From Candidatus Aphodovivens avistercoris (GTDB taxonomy: Bacteria > Actinomycetota > Coriobacteriia > Coriobacteriales > Eggerthellaceae), in NCBI GenBank assembly GCA_018710945.1, contig DVIW01000016.1, forward strand, positions 1 through 51,389: a stretch of 51,389 nucleotides of DNA, given 5' to 3'. Every line of letters begins with the position of its first letter. Positions within the stretch are counted from its first letter, which is position 1. A program made the position numbers and the translations under genes. The notes beneath the pieces are model-generated. The model worked only from the letters and a program-made list of their open reading frames with translations. It did no database searches and was not told the origin of the DNA. Positions 1 through 7,084 of this stretch are shown piece after piece.

Positions 1-140
1 CCGATGCCCTCGCGCAGGTTCTTCACCGTCTTGCCCAGCGCGCTGCCGAGCTTGGGAAGGTTCTTCGGGCCGAAGATGAGCAGGACCACGGCCAGGATGA
101 TGAGAAGCTCGGTGACGCCGATGCCGCCGAAAATTTTCAT
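1..140 (-). CDS. tatA: Sec-independent (Tat) translocase subunit TatA, 3' end outside window
   Basis: The 46 visible N-terminal residues begin MKIFGGIGVTELLIILAVVL, continue LIFGPKNLPKLGSALGKT, then enter an amphipathic helix (VKNLREGIG). This is the TatA/E layout: a short membrane helix, the conserved FGPKxLP hinge, then the amphipathic helix. TatA oligomers form the conduit of the twin-arginine pathway, which exports folded and often cofactor-loaded proteins. The start is the ATG at 138-140, with GGAGGAA just upstream (about 147-153). The reading frame runs off the left edge of the window, so the acidic/basic tail and the stop are not visible. TatB is formally possible, but the short periplasmic N-terminus fits TatA better. 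Confidence 0.93.
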   Translation of the reverse strand, partial: MKIFGGIGVTELLIILAVVLLIFGPKNLPKLGSALGKTVKNLREGI

Positions 141-235
141 CTTGTTCCTCCATCGCTGTAAGACGGGCGGCCCTTGGCGCCGCCGATTCCACCGCTGCGC
201 AACGCCACCGCGCGGGAGGCGTTTTCAGCGTTGCA

Positions 236-249
236 AGGATAGCACAAGC
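236..249 (-). promoter_or_regulatory. Predicted tatA promoter (extended -10)
   Basis: On the minus strand the sequence reads GCTTGTGCTATCCT, which contains an extended -10 (TGC plus TATCCT) about 100 nt upstream of the tatA start. I see no good -35, which is normal for extended -10 promoters. The ten bases GCTTGTGCTA recur in front of the tRNA at 504-513. Confidence 0.4.
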
Positions 250-503
250 CCCGTCGAAATGGCCCCGCGTATAAAATGAACACGGCGGGTGCGCTGCAGC
301 GGGCTTGGGACGCGGTGAGCCGGAGTGCGACGCGGCAGAACGGATGGGCGGAACGGCGCGGCCGCAGCAAGCGCGCCATGCAAGGCGTCCGGCACATCGG
401 GGCAAGCGCAGCAGGACGCTTCCCCACCTTGCCGCTTCGCGGCAGCGGCCCCTGTTGGATGCGGAGAAGAAATTCCCAAAATCTTTTCTGGCGCGCGGCC
501 GAA

Positions 504-517
504 GCTTGTGCTAACAT
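504..517 (+). promoter_or_regulatory. Predicted tRNA-Pro promoter (extended -10)
   Basis: The sequence GCTTGTGCTAACAT contains an extended -10, TGC plus TAACAT (509-517), placing transcription start near 523-525. That is just before a GCCGCT-loop-AGCGGC hairpin and the mature tRNA at 542. No clear -35 is present. Confidence 0.4.
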
Positions 518-541
518 GTCTGCCGCTGCTTTTAGCGGCAT

Positions 542-618
542 CGGGATGTGGCTCAGCTTGGTAGAGCGCTGCGTTCGGGACGCAGAGGTCGCAGGTTCAA
601 ATCCTGTCATCCCGACCA
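542..618 (+). tRNA. tRNA-Pro (anticodon CGG)
   Basis: This is a 77-nt cloverleaf. The acceptor stem CGGGATG (542-548) pairs perfectly with CATCCCG (608-614), followed by discriminator A and an encoded CCA (616-618). The anticodon arm is CTGCG-TTCGGGA-CGCAG, giving anticodon CGG, which reads CCG proline codons. The T arm is GCAGG-TTCAAAT-CCTGT. A proline CGG isoacceptor suits a genome rich in CCG codons. There is no intron or missing stem. Confidence 0.97.
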
Positions 619-696
619 TCGAATGCACGGGCCGGACGCCAGAAGGCGCCTGGCCCTTTCGCTTTCTTGCGCGCCATCGGGCTCGGGTTCGGCCGC

Positions 697-1404
697 TTAC
701 GCCCCCAGCACGATGGTGGCGCCGGCGTCCAGCACGGCGTAGACGCGCGCCATCCCCTCGGGCGTGCAGAACGACGCGGCGATGGACACCCGCTCCCCCG
801 CCGCAAGCCCGCGCTCCGCAGCCAGGCGGCGCCCCTCGGCCGCCAACTCGGAGGCGCGTCGCGTTGCGCAGGCGCCGTCGGGCGCGGCGAACGCCATCGG
901 GGCGTCGCGAGCCTCGTCGAAGGCGAGGTCTTCCACCTTCAGATACACCTCGTCCACCAGCCCGATGGCCTGGTCGGCCATGTAGCCCATGCTCGGCGCG
1001 TCCACGTCTGACGCGCCCATGGAGAACACCGGCGCCTCTGGAAGCTCCTCGCGCACGCAGGAGCACGTGGCGGGGTCGGCCACGAGCGCCACCCGCGGCC
1101 GCTTACGACGCAGCAGCTCCCGCACCGCTTCCGGCGGCGTCCCCACCGGCGCCAGCACCGTCCGCGCGCCGCACGCCTGGGCAGCGGCAGCGGCGCAGAT
1201 GCACCCCATCGTGTTCGGCGACGACAGCAGCACCGCGTCGCCCGCGGACAGCTTCGCAACCCCGGCGAAGTAGCGCGCCAGCACCGTGGCGAGCGAGTAC
1301 GCCTCCAGGTAGGTGGGCGCCTCCTTCCCCCACGTCGCGAACGGACGATCCGGCGCGCCGTGCGCCTGGTCGCGCATGATCGACATCAAAGCCAACGGCC
1401 CCAT
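697..1404 (-). CDS. Half-length AMP-binding (acyl-CoA synthetase-like) protein
   Basis: This 235-aa protein resembles the N-terminal subdomain of ANL acyl-adenylating enzymes. It has a segment like SSPNTMGCICAAAAAQACGA, then TVLAPVGTPPEAVRELLRRK, where family members read ligand-free and P-loop-proximal regions. It stops at about half the usual 500-550 aa. The signature adenylate-forming loop (TSGTTGxPK) and the C-terminal lid domain are absent, so adenylation activity is doubtful. The start is the ATG at 1402-1404, chosen because AGGAGG lies at 1411-1416. An open frame extends further upstream but has no ribosome site. It may be a truncated remnant or a stand-alone regulatory/binding module. 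Family assignment is moderate. Confidence 0.5.
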   Translation of the reverse strand: MGPLALMSIMRDQAHGAPDRPFATWGKEAPTYLEAYSLATVLARYFAGVAKLSAGDAVLLSSPNTMGCICAAAAAQACGARTVLAPVGTPPEAVRELLRRKRPRVALVADPATCSCVREELPEAPVFSMGASDVDAPSMGYMADQAIGLVDEVYLKVEDLAFDEARDAPMAFAAPDGACATRRASELAAEGRRLAAERGLAAGERVSIAASFCTPEGMARVYAVLDAGATIVLGA

Positions 1405-1492
1405 CTGCAGCCTCCTTCGCCTCGAAGCCCCAAGCACCGCCCATCTTAGCGCATGGCGGGACAATGATGAGGCATCTGCGTTTACCCTACAT

Positions 1493-1541
1493 GGTAATAT
1501 GATATTGCCAAATATTGAATTTCTGGCAATATCATATTACC
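1493..1541. repeat. Perfect 18-bp inverted repeat, each arm itself palindromic, upstream of the ATPase gene
   Basis: The left arm GGTAATATGATATTGCCA (1493-1510) and right arm TGGCAATATCATATTACC (1524-1541) are perfect reverse complements separated by 13 AT-rich bases. Each arm is also a near-palindrome of the form GGYAATAT-N-ATATTRCC, with centres at 1501 and 1533 (32 bp, about three helical turns). The right arm ends 16 bases before the ATPase start codon. It could be a paired operator, a hairpin in the leader, or a mobile-element end. It is far richer in AT than its surroundings. Confidence 0.8.
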
Positions 1542-1557
1542 AATTTAGGAGCAAAGC

Positions 1558-2916
1558 ATGGACCCCACCATCGCAATGATATTGAAGGAGTTCTCCCTCG
1601 ACGAATACCGCCCCATCATCCCACGCGAGCTTGATCTGGGAGAGCCCCTCCCCCCGCGGGCGGGCAATCTCGTGAAAGCGATAACGGGAATGCGCCGCTC
1701 CGGAAAAACCTACCGTTTGTTCCAGGAGATGGATCGAATCCATCGCTCCGGCGTCCCTTGGAGCCGCATCTGGTATTTCAATTTCGAGGACAACCGCCTC
1801 GCGCCTATCACGCCGCGCACCGGCGATGACGTTTTGGAAGCGATTCGCTATCTTGGCGACACCGACCCGCAAGACGGGCTCTACCTTTTCTTCGACGAAC
1901 TGCAGGAAATGGAGAACTGGGGCGCATGGCTGCGCCGCGTCGTGGATACGACGAAGGCGACCATTTACGCAAGCGGCTCCTCTTCGAAAATGCTGTCGAA
2001 GGAGATCGCCACCGAGTTCCGCGGGAGAGCGCTCGACTTCGAGCTGCTTCCCTATTCGTTCCGAGAGCTGCTGGCCAGCGATCCCGACGGCACGGCGCTG
2101 ATGGAAGAGAAGGCGTGGACGGCTTCCGAGCGAGCGCGTATCCAAAAGCGCTTCGACTCATACCTTGAGCGCGGCGGATTTCCCGCCGTGCAGGGGCTTC
2201 CCGCCTCGCAGGCGAGCGCCCTTCTCCAATCTTACACTCAGCGCGTGGTGGCGCGCGATGTGGTCGAGCGGCACAACCTGGCAAAACCGCGCCTCGCCGC
2301 AGCCCTCGCGCGCAAGCTCATGGGGCTCAACGCTCGGCAGCTTTCCGTTCGAAAGGTCGAAAACGACCTGCGATCAGCCGGCCTTGCATCCGGGAGAGGC
2401 TATCTTGCCGACCTCGTTGCGCACTTCGAAGACGCCTTCCTGCTTTTCCGCGTGAAGGAGTTTTCGCTGTCTCTGTCCGAAAACACCACCGCTCAACCGA
2501 AGGTGTACGCAATCGACCCCGGCCTGGCGCTGGCCAACAGCAAAGCAGGTGCCTGCGACAAGGGGCAGCGGCTCGAAGGCGCCGTGTATTTGGAGTTGAG
2601 ACGCCGCTGTCCTTCGCTGCGCGACGGCGCCATCTCTCTGTTCCGCACGAAAGAGCACAGATACGAAGTCGATTTCGCGCTCGGCGACGTGCTCGACGGG
2701 GAAGCAAGCCAGCTCATCCAAGTGACGGAAGCGATGGACGGCCCCAAGACGTCCGCCCGCGAGACGCGGGCGCTTTGGGAAGCGCTTTCCGAATCGGGCC
2801 TCGACGAGGGGGTCATCATCGTCGGCAACGGAGACGAGACGGAATACGAGCAGGGCGGAAAGCGCATCCACCAGATTCCCGCCTGGAAGTGGTTCATCGA
2901 CCCGAACCGCCCATAA
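1558..2916 (+). CDS. DUF4143-type AAA (AAA_14) ATPase
   Basis: This 452-aa P-loop ATPase has Walker A GMRRSGKT (residues 44-51), Walker B LFFDELQ (110-116), and a sensor-like ASGSSSKML just after. Its C-terminal half matches the DUF4143 pattern: FEDAFLLFRV, then KVYAIDPGLA, EGAVYLELRRR and a nuclease-fold-like YEVDFAL. The family is common in anaerobes and usually called a predicted AAA+ ATPase. Its role is not established, though links to mobile elements or host-conflict systems have been suggested. The start is the ATG at 1558, with TTAGGAGC at 1546-1552. The perfect inverted repeat at 1493-1541 sits immediately upstream. It has a paralogue of identical length at 3307-4665 on the other strand, with low obvious sequence identity outside the motifs. 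Confidence 0.85.
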   Translation: MDPTIAMILKEFSLDEYRPIIPRELDLGEPLPPRAGNLVKAITGMRRSGKTYRLFQEMDRIHRSGVPWSRIWYFNFEDNRLAPITPRTGDDVLEAIRYLGDTDPQDGLYLFFDELQEMENWGAWLRRVVDTTKATIYASGSSSKMLSKEIATEFRGRALDFELLPYSFRELLASDPDGTALMEEKAWTASERARIQKRFDSYLERGGFPAVQGLPASQASALLQSYTQRVVARDVVERHNLAKPRLAAALARKLMGLNARQLSVRKVENDLRSAGLASGRGYLADLVAHFEDAFLLFRVKEFSLSLSENTTAQPKVYAIDPGLALANSKAGACDKGQRLEGAVYLELRRRCPSLRDGAISLFRTKEHRYEVDFALGDVLDGEASQLIQVTEAMDGPKTSARETRALWEALSESGLDEGVIIVGNGDETEYEQGGKRIHQIPAWKWFIDPNRP

Positions 2917-3059
2917 CACGAAACCGGTTTGGGCTGTCGAACGCCATCAGCGCACAAAACGCAGGAAGGGGTTTAGGGGAAGCGCACAAGCCTTTCCCTC
3001 GAAGAGCAAAAGGAACGTACCATAGCATGGAAAGGAAAGCCGCAGCGAAAGGGGCTCCC

Positions 3060-3251
3060 ATGACCACCTCGCTCAAAAGCACGGACAAGAAATCGAAAAA
3101 GGGCGACGACGCGAAAAGCACCGCAACTTTCACGGAGTTCAAGAAGGTCGACTGGAAAGACCCGAAGCTTCTTGCCGAAATGGGTGTGGCGGCTCTGATC
3201 ATCGTCGTCTTCATGGCGCTGTCGAACGGATTCATCGCGTACGGCATGTAA
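3060..3251 (+). CDS. Small single-pass membrane protein (SecE-like shape)
   Basis: This 63-aa protein has a lysine-rich, charged N-terminus, the segment TFTEFKKVDWKDPKLLAEMG, then one hydrophobic helix (VAALIIVVFMALSNGFIA). The order of basic patch, KKVxW, short linker and a single C-terminal TM recalls SecE, the small subunit of the SecYEG translocon. However, there is no nusG/rplK neighbourhood and the typical WP is WK here, so I leave it unnamed. The start is the ATG at 3060, preceded by GAAAGGGG (3047-3054). An in-frame upstream ATG at 3027 lacks a clear ribosome site. A stable hairpin follows at 3265-3289. Confidence 0.6.
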   Translation: MTTSLKSTDKKSKKGDDAKSTATFTEFKKVDWKDPKLLAEMGVAALIIVVFMALSNGFIAYGM

Positions 3252-3264
3252 AGCGAAAGCGGGA

Positions 3265-3289
3265 CCCGGCGAGTGTAACGCTCGCCGGG
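3265..3289. terminator. Hairpin between convergent genes
   Basis: CCCGGCGAG (3265-3273) pairs perfectly with CTCGCCGGG (3281-3289) around a 7-nt loop. It lies between the stop of the small membrane protein and the stop of the convergent ATPase. There is no U-tract on either strand, so it may be a Rho-assisted or weak bidirectional terminator. Confidence 0.5.
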
Positions 3290-3306
3290 CAGACCCTAAC
3301 CCCTCC

Positions 3307-4665
3307 TTACAGACACATCACCATGTAAAGCGGCAGATACACCAGTTCCCCCTCGCGGAACAGATCCTTGGTGTACAGGACGTAGCGTTCAGGCGCCTTA
3401 GGGCGGTATTTCTCGTAGAACATGTCAAGCGATTTGTGGGTTCGGTACGAGGACGACTTCACCTCGATGGGGCAAATGCGCCTTCCACGGACAAGAAGGA
3501 AATCCACTTCGTACTTCTTCGGTTTCTTCGGCAGACCGTCCTCGCCGCGGCACGCGTGCTCGAACTCATGGAACCGAAGCGCATGTCCGTTGGCAACCAG
3601 CATCTGCGCGACCATGTTCTCCGTGACCATGCCAAGATTCGCCCCCAGCTTGTCGAAGATGAGCGCTTTGTAAAGCTGGCCGCTTTGCTCTGCCGCGCTC
3701 ATCGCCTGGGTCACCAGCAATCCCGTATCGGCCATGAACATCTTGAAGTTGCCCTTCTCGACGTGCAAGTCCATCAGCACGTCTGGCGAGGTAACGTTTT
3801 CGCACACGTTCACCGTCATGGACTCTTTGAGGAACTCGAGCGAGCCGATCAGGCGATCGTACCGCGCGCCCTTTTGCACAGCGGAGAACTTGTATCGCAT
3901 GCTCTGGCTTCCCAGCTGCTCGGACACGACGTTGAACATGGCGGACACGCTCCCGTTGCTTTCACTGTCGTACTTGTGCAGGTCTTCGCCGTAAAGCGTC
4001 AGAATCGACCGTTTCACAAAGTCGATCTGTTCGAAGGTCTTGCCGCTCCTGAACGCCTCGACCGCCTGGGGCATGCCGCCCACTGCCAAATACTCCCGGA
4101 AAGACTTCATTATGGCGCGATGGACGCCCTCCCCTAACGGCGCCTTGCTGTCGAAAGCTTCCCTGATGGCGTCCGCCGTCACCTCATCGCCTTTCGACCA
4201 GAGGAACTCTTCGAAATCCATCGGATACATCTTGATTCGATGCTCTTCCGAGGGGATGAGGATGTCAGCCGTGTTCTGCTTGATGGAGATAAGCGATCCC
4301 GTCTCGATGTAATGATAGCGGCCGTCCTTCACAAGCTGCTTGATCGCCTGTCGCGCAAGCGGGAACAGCTGCACTTCGTCGAAGATGATGACGGAAACGC
4401 CCTTGGCAAGGCTCTTGCCTTTCAGGAGAAAGAGGTTGCGGAAGAACGCGTCCATGTCGCCGATGTTCTCTTCGAAGTTGCGCTTGACATCCTTGCTCTC
4501 CTTGGAGAAGTCGAGCAAAAGGTAGTCATCGTATTCGGCCTGGGCGAACGCCTCCGCAACCGTGCTCTTCCCCACCCGCCGAGCGCCCTCGATAAGCGCC
4601 GCCGTAGCCCCGTTCGAAACGCGCTTCCATTCAACAAGCGAGGCGTATGCTTTCCGTTTGAACAT
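3307..4665 (-). CDS. Second DUF4143-type AAA ATPase
   Basis: This 452-aa protein has Walker A GARRVGKS (27-34), Walker B VSVIIFDEVQLF, a sensor-like YIETGSLIS, and a C-terminal DUF4143/nuclease-fold segment (KKYEVDFLLVRGRRICPIEVKSS, shortened here to the key EVDF...IEVKSS pattern). The D...E-x-K arrangement (EVDFL...PIEVK) resembles a PD-(D/E)XK nuclease core, which family annotation often notes at this position. The start is the ATG at 4663-4665, with AGGAGG at 4671-4676; the frame is open further upstream but has no ribosome site. The upstream region holds four 33-bp degenerate repeats. Function is unknown beyond the family. Confidence 0.85.
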   Translation of the reverse strand: MFKRKAYASLVEWKRVSNGATAALIEGARRVGKSTVAEAFAQAEYDDYLLLDFSKESKDVKRNFEENIGDMDAFFRNLFLLKGKSLAKGVSVIIFDEVQLFPLARQAIKQLVKDGRYHYIETGSLISIKQNTADILIPSEEHRIKMYPMDFEEFLWSKGDEVTADAIREAFDSKAPLGEGVHRAIMKSFREYLAVGGMPQAVEAFRSGKTFEQIDFVKRSILTLYGEDLHKYDSESNGSVSAMFNVVSEQLGSQSMRYKFSAVQKGARYDRLIGSLEFLKESMTVNVCENVTSPDVLMDLHVEKGNFKMFMADTGLLVTQAMSAAEQSGQLYKALIFDKLGANLGMVTENMVAQMLVANGHALRFHEFEHACRGEDGLPKKPKKYEVDFLLVRGRRICPIEVKSSSYRTHKSLDMFYEKYRPKAPERYVLYTKDLFREGELVYLPLYMVMCL

Positions 4666-4761
4666 GGAGCCTCCTTCGTCCTGCGACCCGTCGCTCCCCC
4701 CGTCGCCGCGCGCCTCACGCTTCCCATGCGCCTCCGCCACGTCTGCGACCAAGCGTTCTGC

Positions 4762-4893
4762 CTGAAAACCCAAAATGATTCTAGCCCGTTTTGTCAAAAA
4801 ATCGGAAATGTTTTAGCGGCAATTTGCCAAAAATCACGAAATGTTTGATGGCTATTTTGACTGAAAACGAGAAATGTTGAAAGAGGGAGCAGC
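4762..4893. repeat. Four 33-bp degenerate tandem repeats upstream of the ATPase gene
   Basis: Units start at 4762, 4795, 4828 and 4861, an exact 33-bp period. Shared elements in phase are a C followed by four to six As, then (G/A)AAATG at unit positions 11-16 (4772, 4805, 4838, 4871), then GC(T/A)ATTTTG-like bases in the middle units. The array is AT-rich against a GC-rich background. A minus-strand -10-like TAGAAT lies inside the gene-proximal unit (4778-4783). The array may be a cooperative operator or an element the ATPase itself recognises. Confidence 0.75.
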
Positions 4894-5115
4894 GGCACGT
4901 CCGACGCCGGAAGAGCCTCTGGAGGAAAGCCGCTCGTCCAATCCAAGCCGCTGGCGCCACTTTTCCCGAACCCATCGGAAGGATCCGGCCCCTGCCACGC
5001 TTCAAGAGCCGCTCTAGCCGATCTCGGCTGCTGCATCAACGAACCTGAAAAGCGTCAGCCATCCAAACGCCCCGCAGAGCATTGCCAGCCATCTCGGGAA
5101 GGGAGCTGCATGGCT
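4894..5115. other. Intergenic stretch without a recognised gene
   Basis: With 4666-4893 this makes a 450-base gap between the ATPase and the PucR-type regulator. Beyond the tandem repeats I see only a short inverted repeat (AGCCGA-TC-TCGGCT near 5016-5029). No open frame here has a ribosome site and family motif. Confidence 0.4.
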
Positions 5116-6645
5116 CTACAAATTCAGCGACCGGCCCATGGCTCTCTCAATGTAGAGGATGACCTGGCATGACAAGATAAGCTTCTGTCGAAGGTTGGGA
5201 TCTTCCAGATCGAGATCCAACATGCCGGTGATCTTGTTGATCTTGTTCAGCACGGTGTTGCGGTGCATATAGGTGGCCGATGCCGTCTTCACCAAGTTCC
5301 TGTCGCACATCAGATAATGGTACAGCACGTCGCGCAAGTCGGTGTGGTGCTCGGCATCGTAGCGCGTCAGCTGGATGATGGCAGAATGCACCAAATACAC
5401 CACATCATCGTTTTTCGGATTTTGCAGATAGCGCTTCACCGCCAGGTCGATGATCAGGTAGATGCTGTAATCCTCGTAGTACACGATACGGCTTTCAGAG
5501 CGCTGGTCGTGCAGTGCCGCCGCCAAGAGCGCTGTGCGCTTGGCAAGCAAGAAAAACGAGGGCAGCGCGTCTACCCGCCTTGTCTTGGAGCTTATGGCCA
5601 TCATCCCGTCGTTGTCTTTGAGCAGCTGGGACAAGTGGTCGGTGTCCACGCTGTTGAAATTGGGGCGGAAGCTGCGCTCCCTCTGGCTGAGCAAGATGAC
5701 GATGTCGTGCTCGTACAGCGTGATGTTCTCGCGCGGGAACAGTCGGCGCAGCTGCAAGAGGATGTCGCGATAGGGCACGTTGGCGCGGCGGCGCGGGAAG
5801 GTTATCACGCCCACCGACACGAAATCGTCCACCGGATAGGGAAGGCGCGAGATGCCGTCCCTCACCTCGTCGTTGGTGGAGAGCCTCTCGTCCATGATGT
5901 CTTGCCAGCAACGACAGAACGCCTGCATGTCCTCATGCATGGCCTCCATGCTCTCTTCGGCAAGAATCCCGCTCAGCGTATGCGCCGTCAAACGGCACAG
6001 CGTCTCTGCGTCGTGCCCGCTCGAGGAATCGCCCAGCACCAAGATGCCTGATTTCCCATCCTGGTGCCGGACGCCGCGGCACCAAAGCCTCAAGCCCTGC
6101 ATCTCGAAGCAAGAGGGCCTGCCGGCTTCCATGCAGCCCATGGCTTTGCGGGCTATGTCGTTCATCGACGCCGACGGCCTGTCCTGGTGGTGCGGTTCGG
6201 TGTGCGCGTTCGCCGTTATCTGTCCTTTCGGACCAACAAGCAAGGCGAAGCAATCGCCCATGTCGGCAACGGCGGCGATGATGCGCTGGAAATCGGCGCC
6301 GTGCCTGACCTTTTCCAAGCCTTCTGACCATAGGCGGATCTGCGAGAGCTGGCCGATCATCGCGTTGTGCACGGCGGACAGCGAAGCGTCCAGATAGATG
6401 CCGGAGCAACCGGCTGGCACGGGAGCGTCCTCCCCATCGCAGAAAACGAACACCGCGCCTTCGTCTGCAGACGCCTGTTTGGGGAACGTCATCCCTGTTC
6501 CGACCAGATAGACGCGATCGGCGGTGTAGCGCTCTTTGGGCTGCAGAAGCTCGAAATACCCTTCGCAGTATTCCCAGCCTCGTGCGAGATCCGTCCTTCG
6601 CACTTCGTCCTCGAACGCGTCCAGCAAGTAGCGCACATTGACCAT
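5116..6645 (-). CDS. PucR/CdaR-type transcriptional regulator
   Basis: This 509-aa protein ends in a PucR C-terminal helix-turn-helix: DLRDVLYHYLMCDRNLVKTA, then SATYMHRNTVLNKINKITGM and an Ile/Leu-rich final helix. The TAxxLxxHRNTVxxRIxKI-like pattern is diagnostic of HTH_30 activators that respond to catabolic substrates. The N-terminal about 380 residues form an effector-sensing region with GAF/GGDEF-like segments I cannot type further. The start is the ATG at 6643-6645, preceded by AAAGGCGG; an open frame continues about 100 nt upstream without a ribosome site. It is divergent from the glycyl-radical enzyme gene, so it is the natural candidate regulator of that enzyme and its carrier. Confidence 0.8.
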   Translation of the reverse strand: MVNVRYLLDAFEDEVRRTDLARGWEYCEGYFELLQPKERYTADRVYLVGTGMTFPKQASADEGAVFVFCDGEDAPVPAGCSGIYLDASLSAVHNAMIGQLSQIRLWSEGLEKVRHGADFQRIIAAVADMGDCFALLVGPKGQITANAHTEPHHQDRPSASMNDIARKAMGCMEAGRPSCFEMQGLRLWCRGVRHQDGKSGILVLGDSSSGHDAETLCRLTAHTLSGILAEESMEAMHEDMQAFCRCWQDIMDERLSTNDEVRDGISRLPYPVDDFVSVGVITFPRRRANVPYRDILLQLRRLFPRENITLYEHDIVILLSQRERSFRPNFNSVDTDHLSQLLKDNDGMMAISSKTRRVDALPSFFLLAKRTALLAAALHDQRSESRIVYYEDYSIYLIIDLAVKRYLQNPKNDDVVYLVHSAIIQLTRYDAEHHTDLRDVLYHYLMCDRNLVKTASATYMHRNTVLNKINKITGMLDLDLEDPNLRQKLILSCQVILYIERAMGRSLNL

Positions 6646-7084
6646 AATCCGCACCGCCTTTCGGAAGACGTGGCGCGATGGCACCATCGCAATGGGAAAT
6701 CCCAGATCAAGCGCAACTCCATCGCGGCCATGCCCGACGTTTCGCACGCGTGCGAACCCTTTTGCCCGCCCTGCGCCGCGCCCCGTCCCTTCCTCTCCTC
6801 TTCTGCATGCCCCTATGGTACCGCGACGGCAGGGGGTTTCGCCCGCCCTCCGAAGCCGCTGCCCCCAAACGCTGTGCAGCTAGCACATTCGGGCGAAGGC
6901 CGGTGGGCGAACTGCACGTAAAAAACACTTTCGTATTGAAGCGCTCCCGCCCCGCACGCTATTAATGCGTCAGACGCCGAAAGCGGGAGCCGGATCCCTG
7001 CCGCCAGAATCGGCTACTTGAACCGCCACGAAGCGCGATGCCGAACGGCGTCGCCCGGAAAGCACGCGAAGGAGGAATGCAATC
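6646..7084. other. Divergent control region of the glycyl-radical locus
   Basis: These 439 bases separate the PucR-type gene from the glycyl-radical enzyme. They hold a predicted plus-strand promoter (6936-6965), a roughly 110-nt leader, and the ribosome site GGAGGA at 7071-7076. Long open frames across it on both strands look like GC-bias artefacts. Confidence 0.5.
6936..6965 (+). promoter_or_regulatory. Predicted promoter of the glycyl-radical enzyme operon
   Basis: TTGAAG (6936-6941) and TATTAA (6960-6965) are separated by 18 bases in the most AT-rich part of the divergent region. Transcription would start near 6972, giving a leader of about 110 nt. Confidence 0.4.

Larger units (their letters stand above)
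141..541. other. Divergent intergenic region between tatA and tRNA-Pro
   Basis: I see no convincing gene in these 401 bases. They hold the tatA leader and promoter, a small perfect hairpin (TGCCGC TTC GCGGCA, 431-445), the tRNA promoter, and a 6-bp hairpin (GCCGCT/AGCGGC, 522-539) abutting the tRNA. Open frames here are GC-rich and have neither ribosome sites nor family motifs. Confidence 0.5.

Noticed and set aside
3060..3251. Calling the small membrane protein secE outright
   Set aside because: The WP motif is WK here and the nusG/rplK context is missing, so only a shape resemblance can be claimed.
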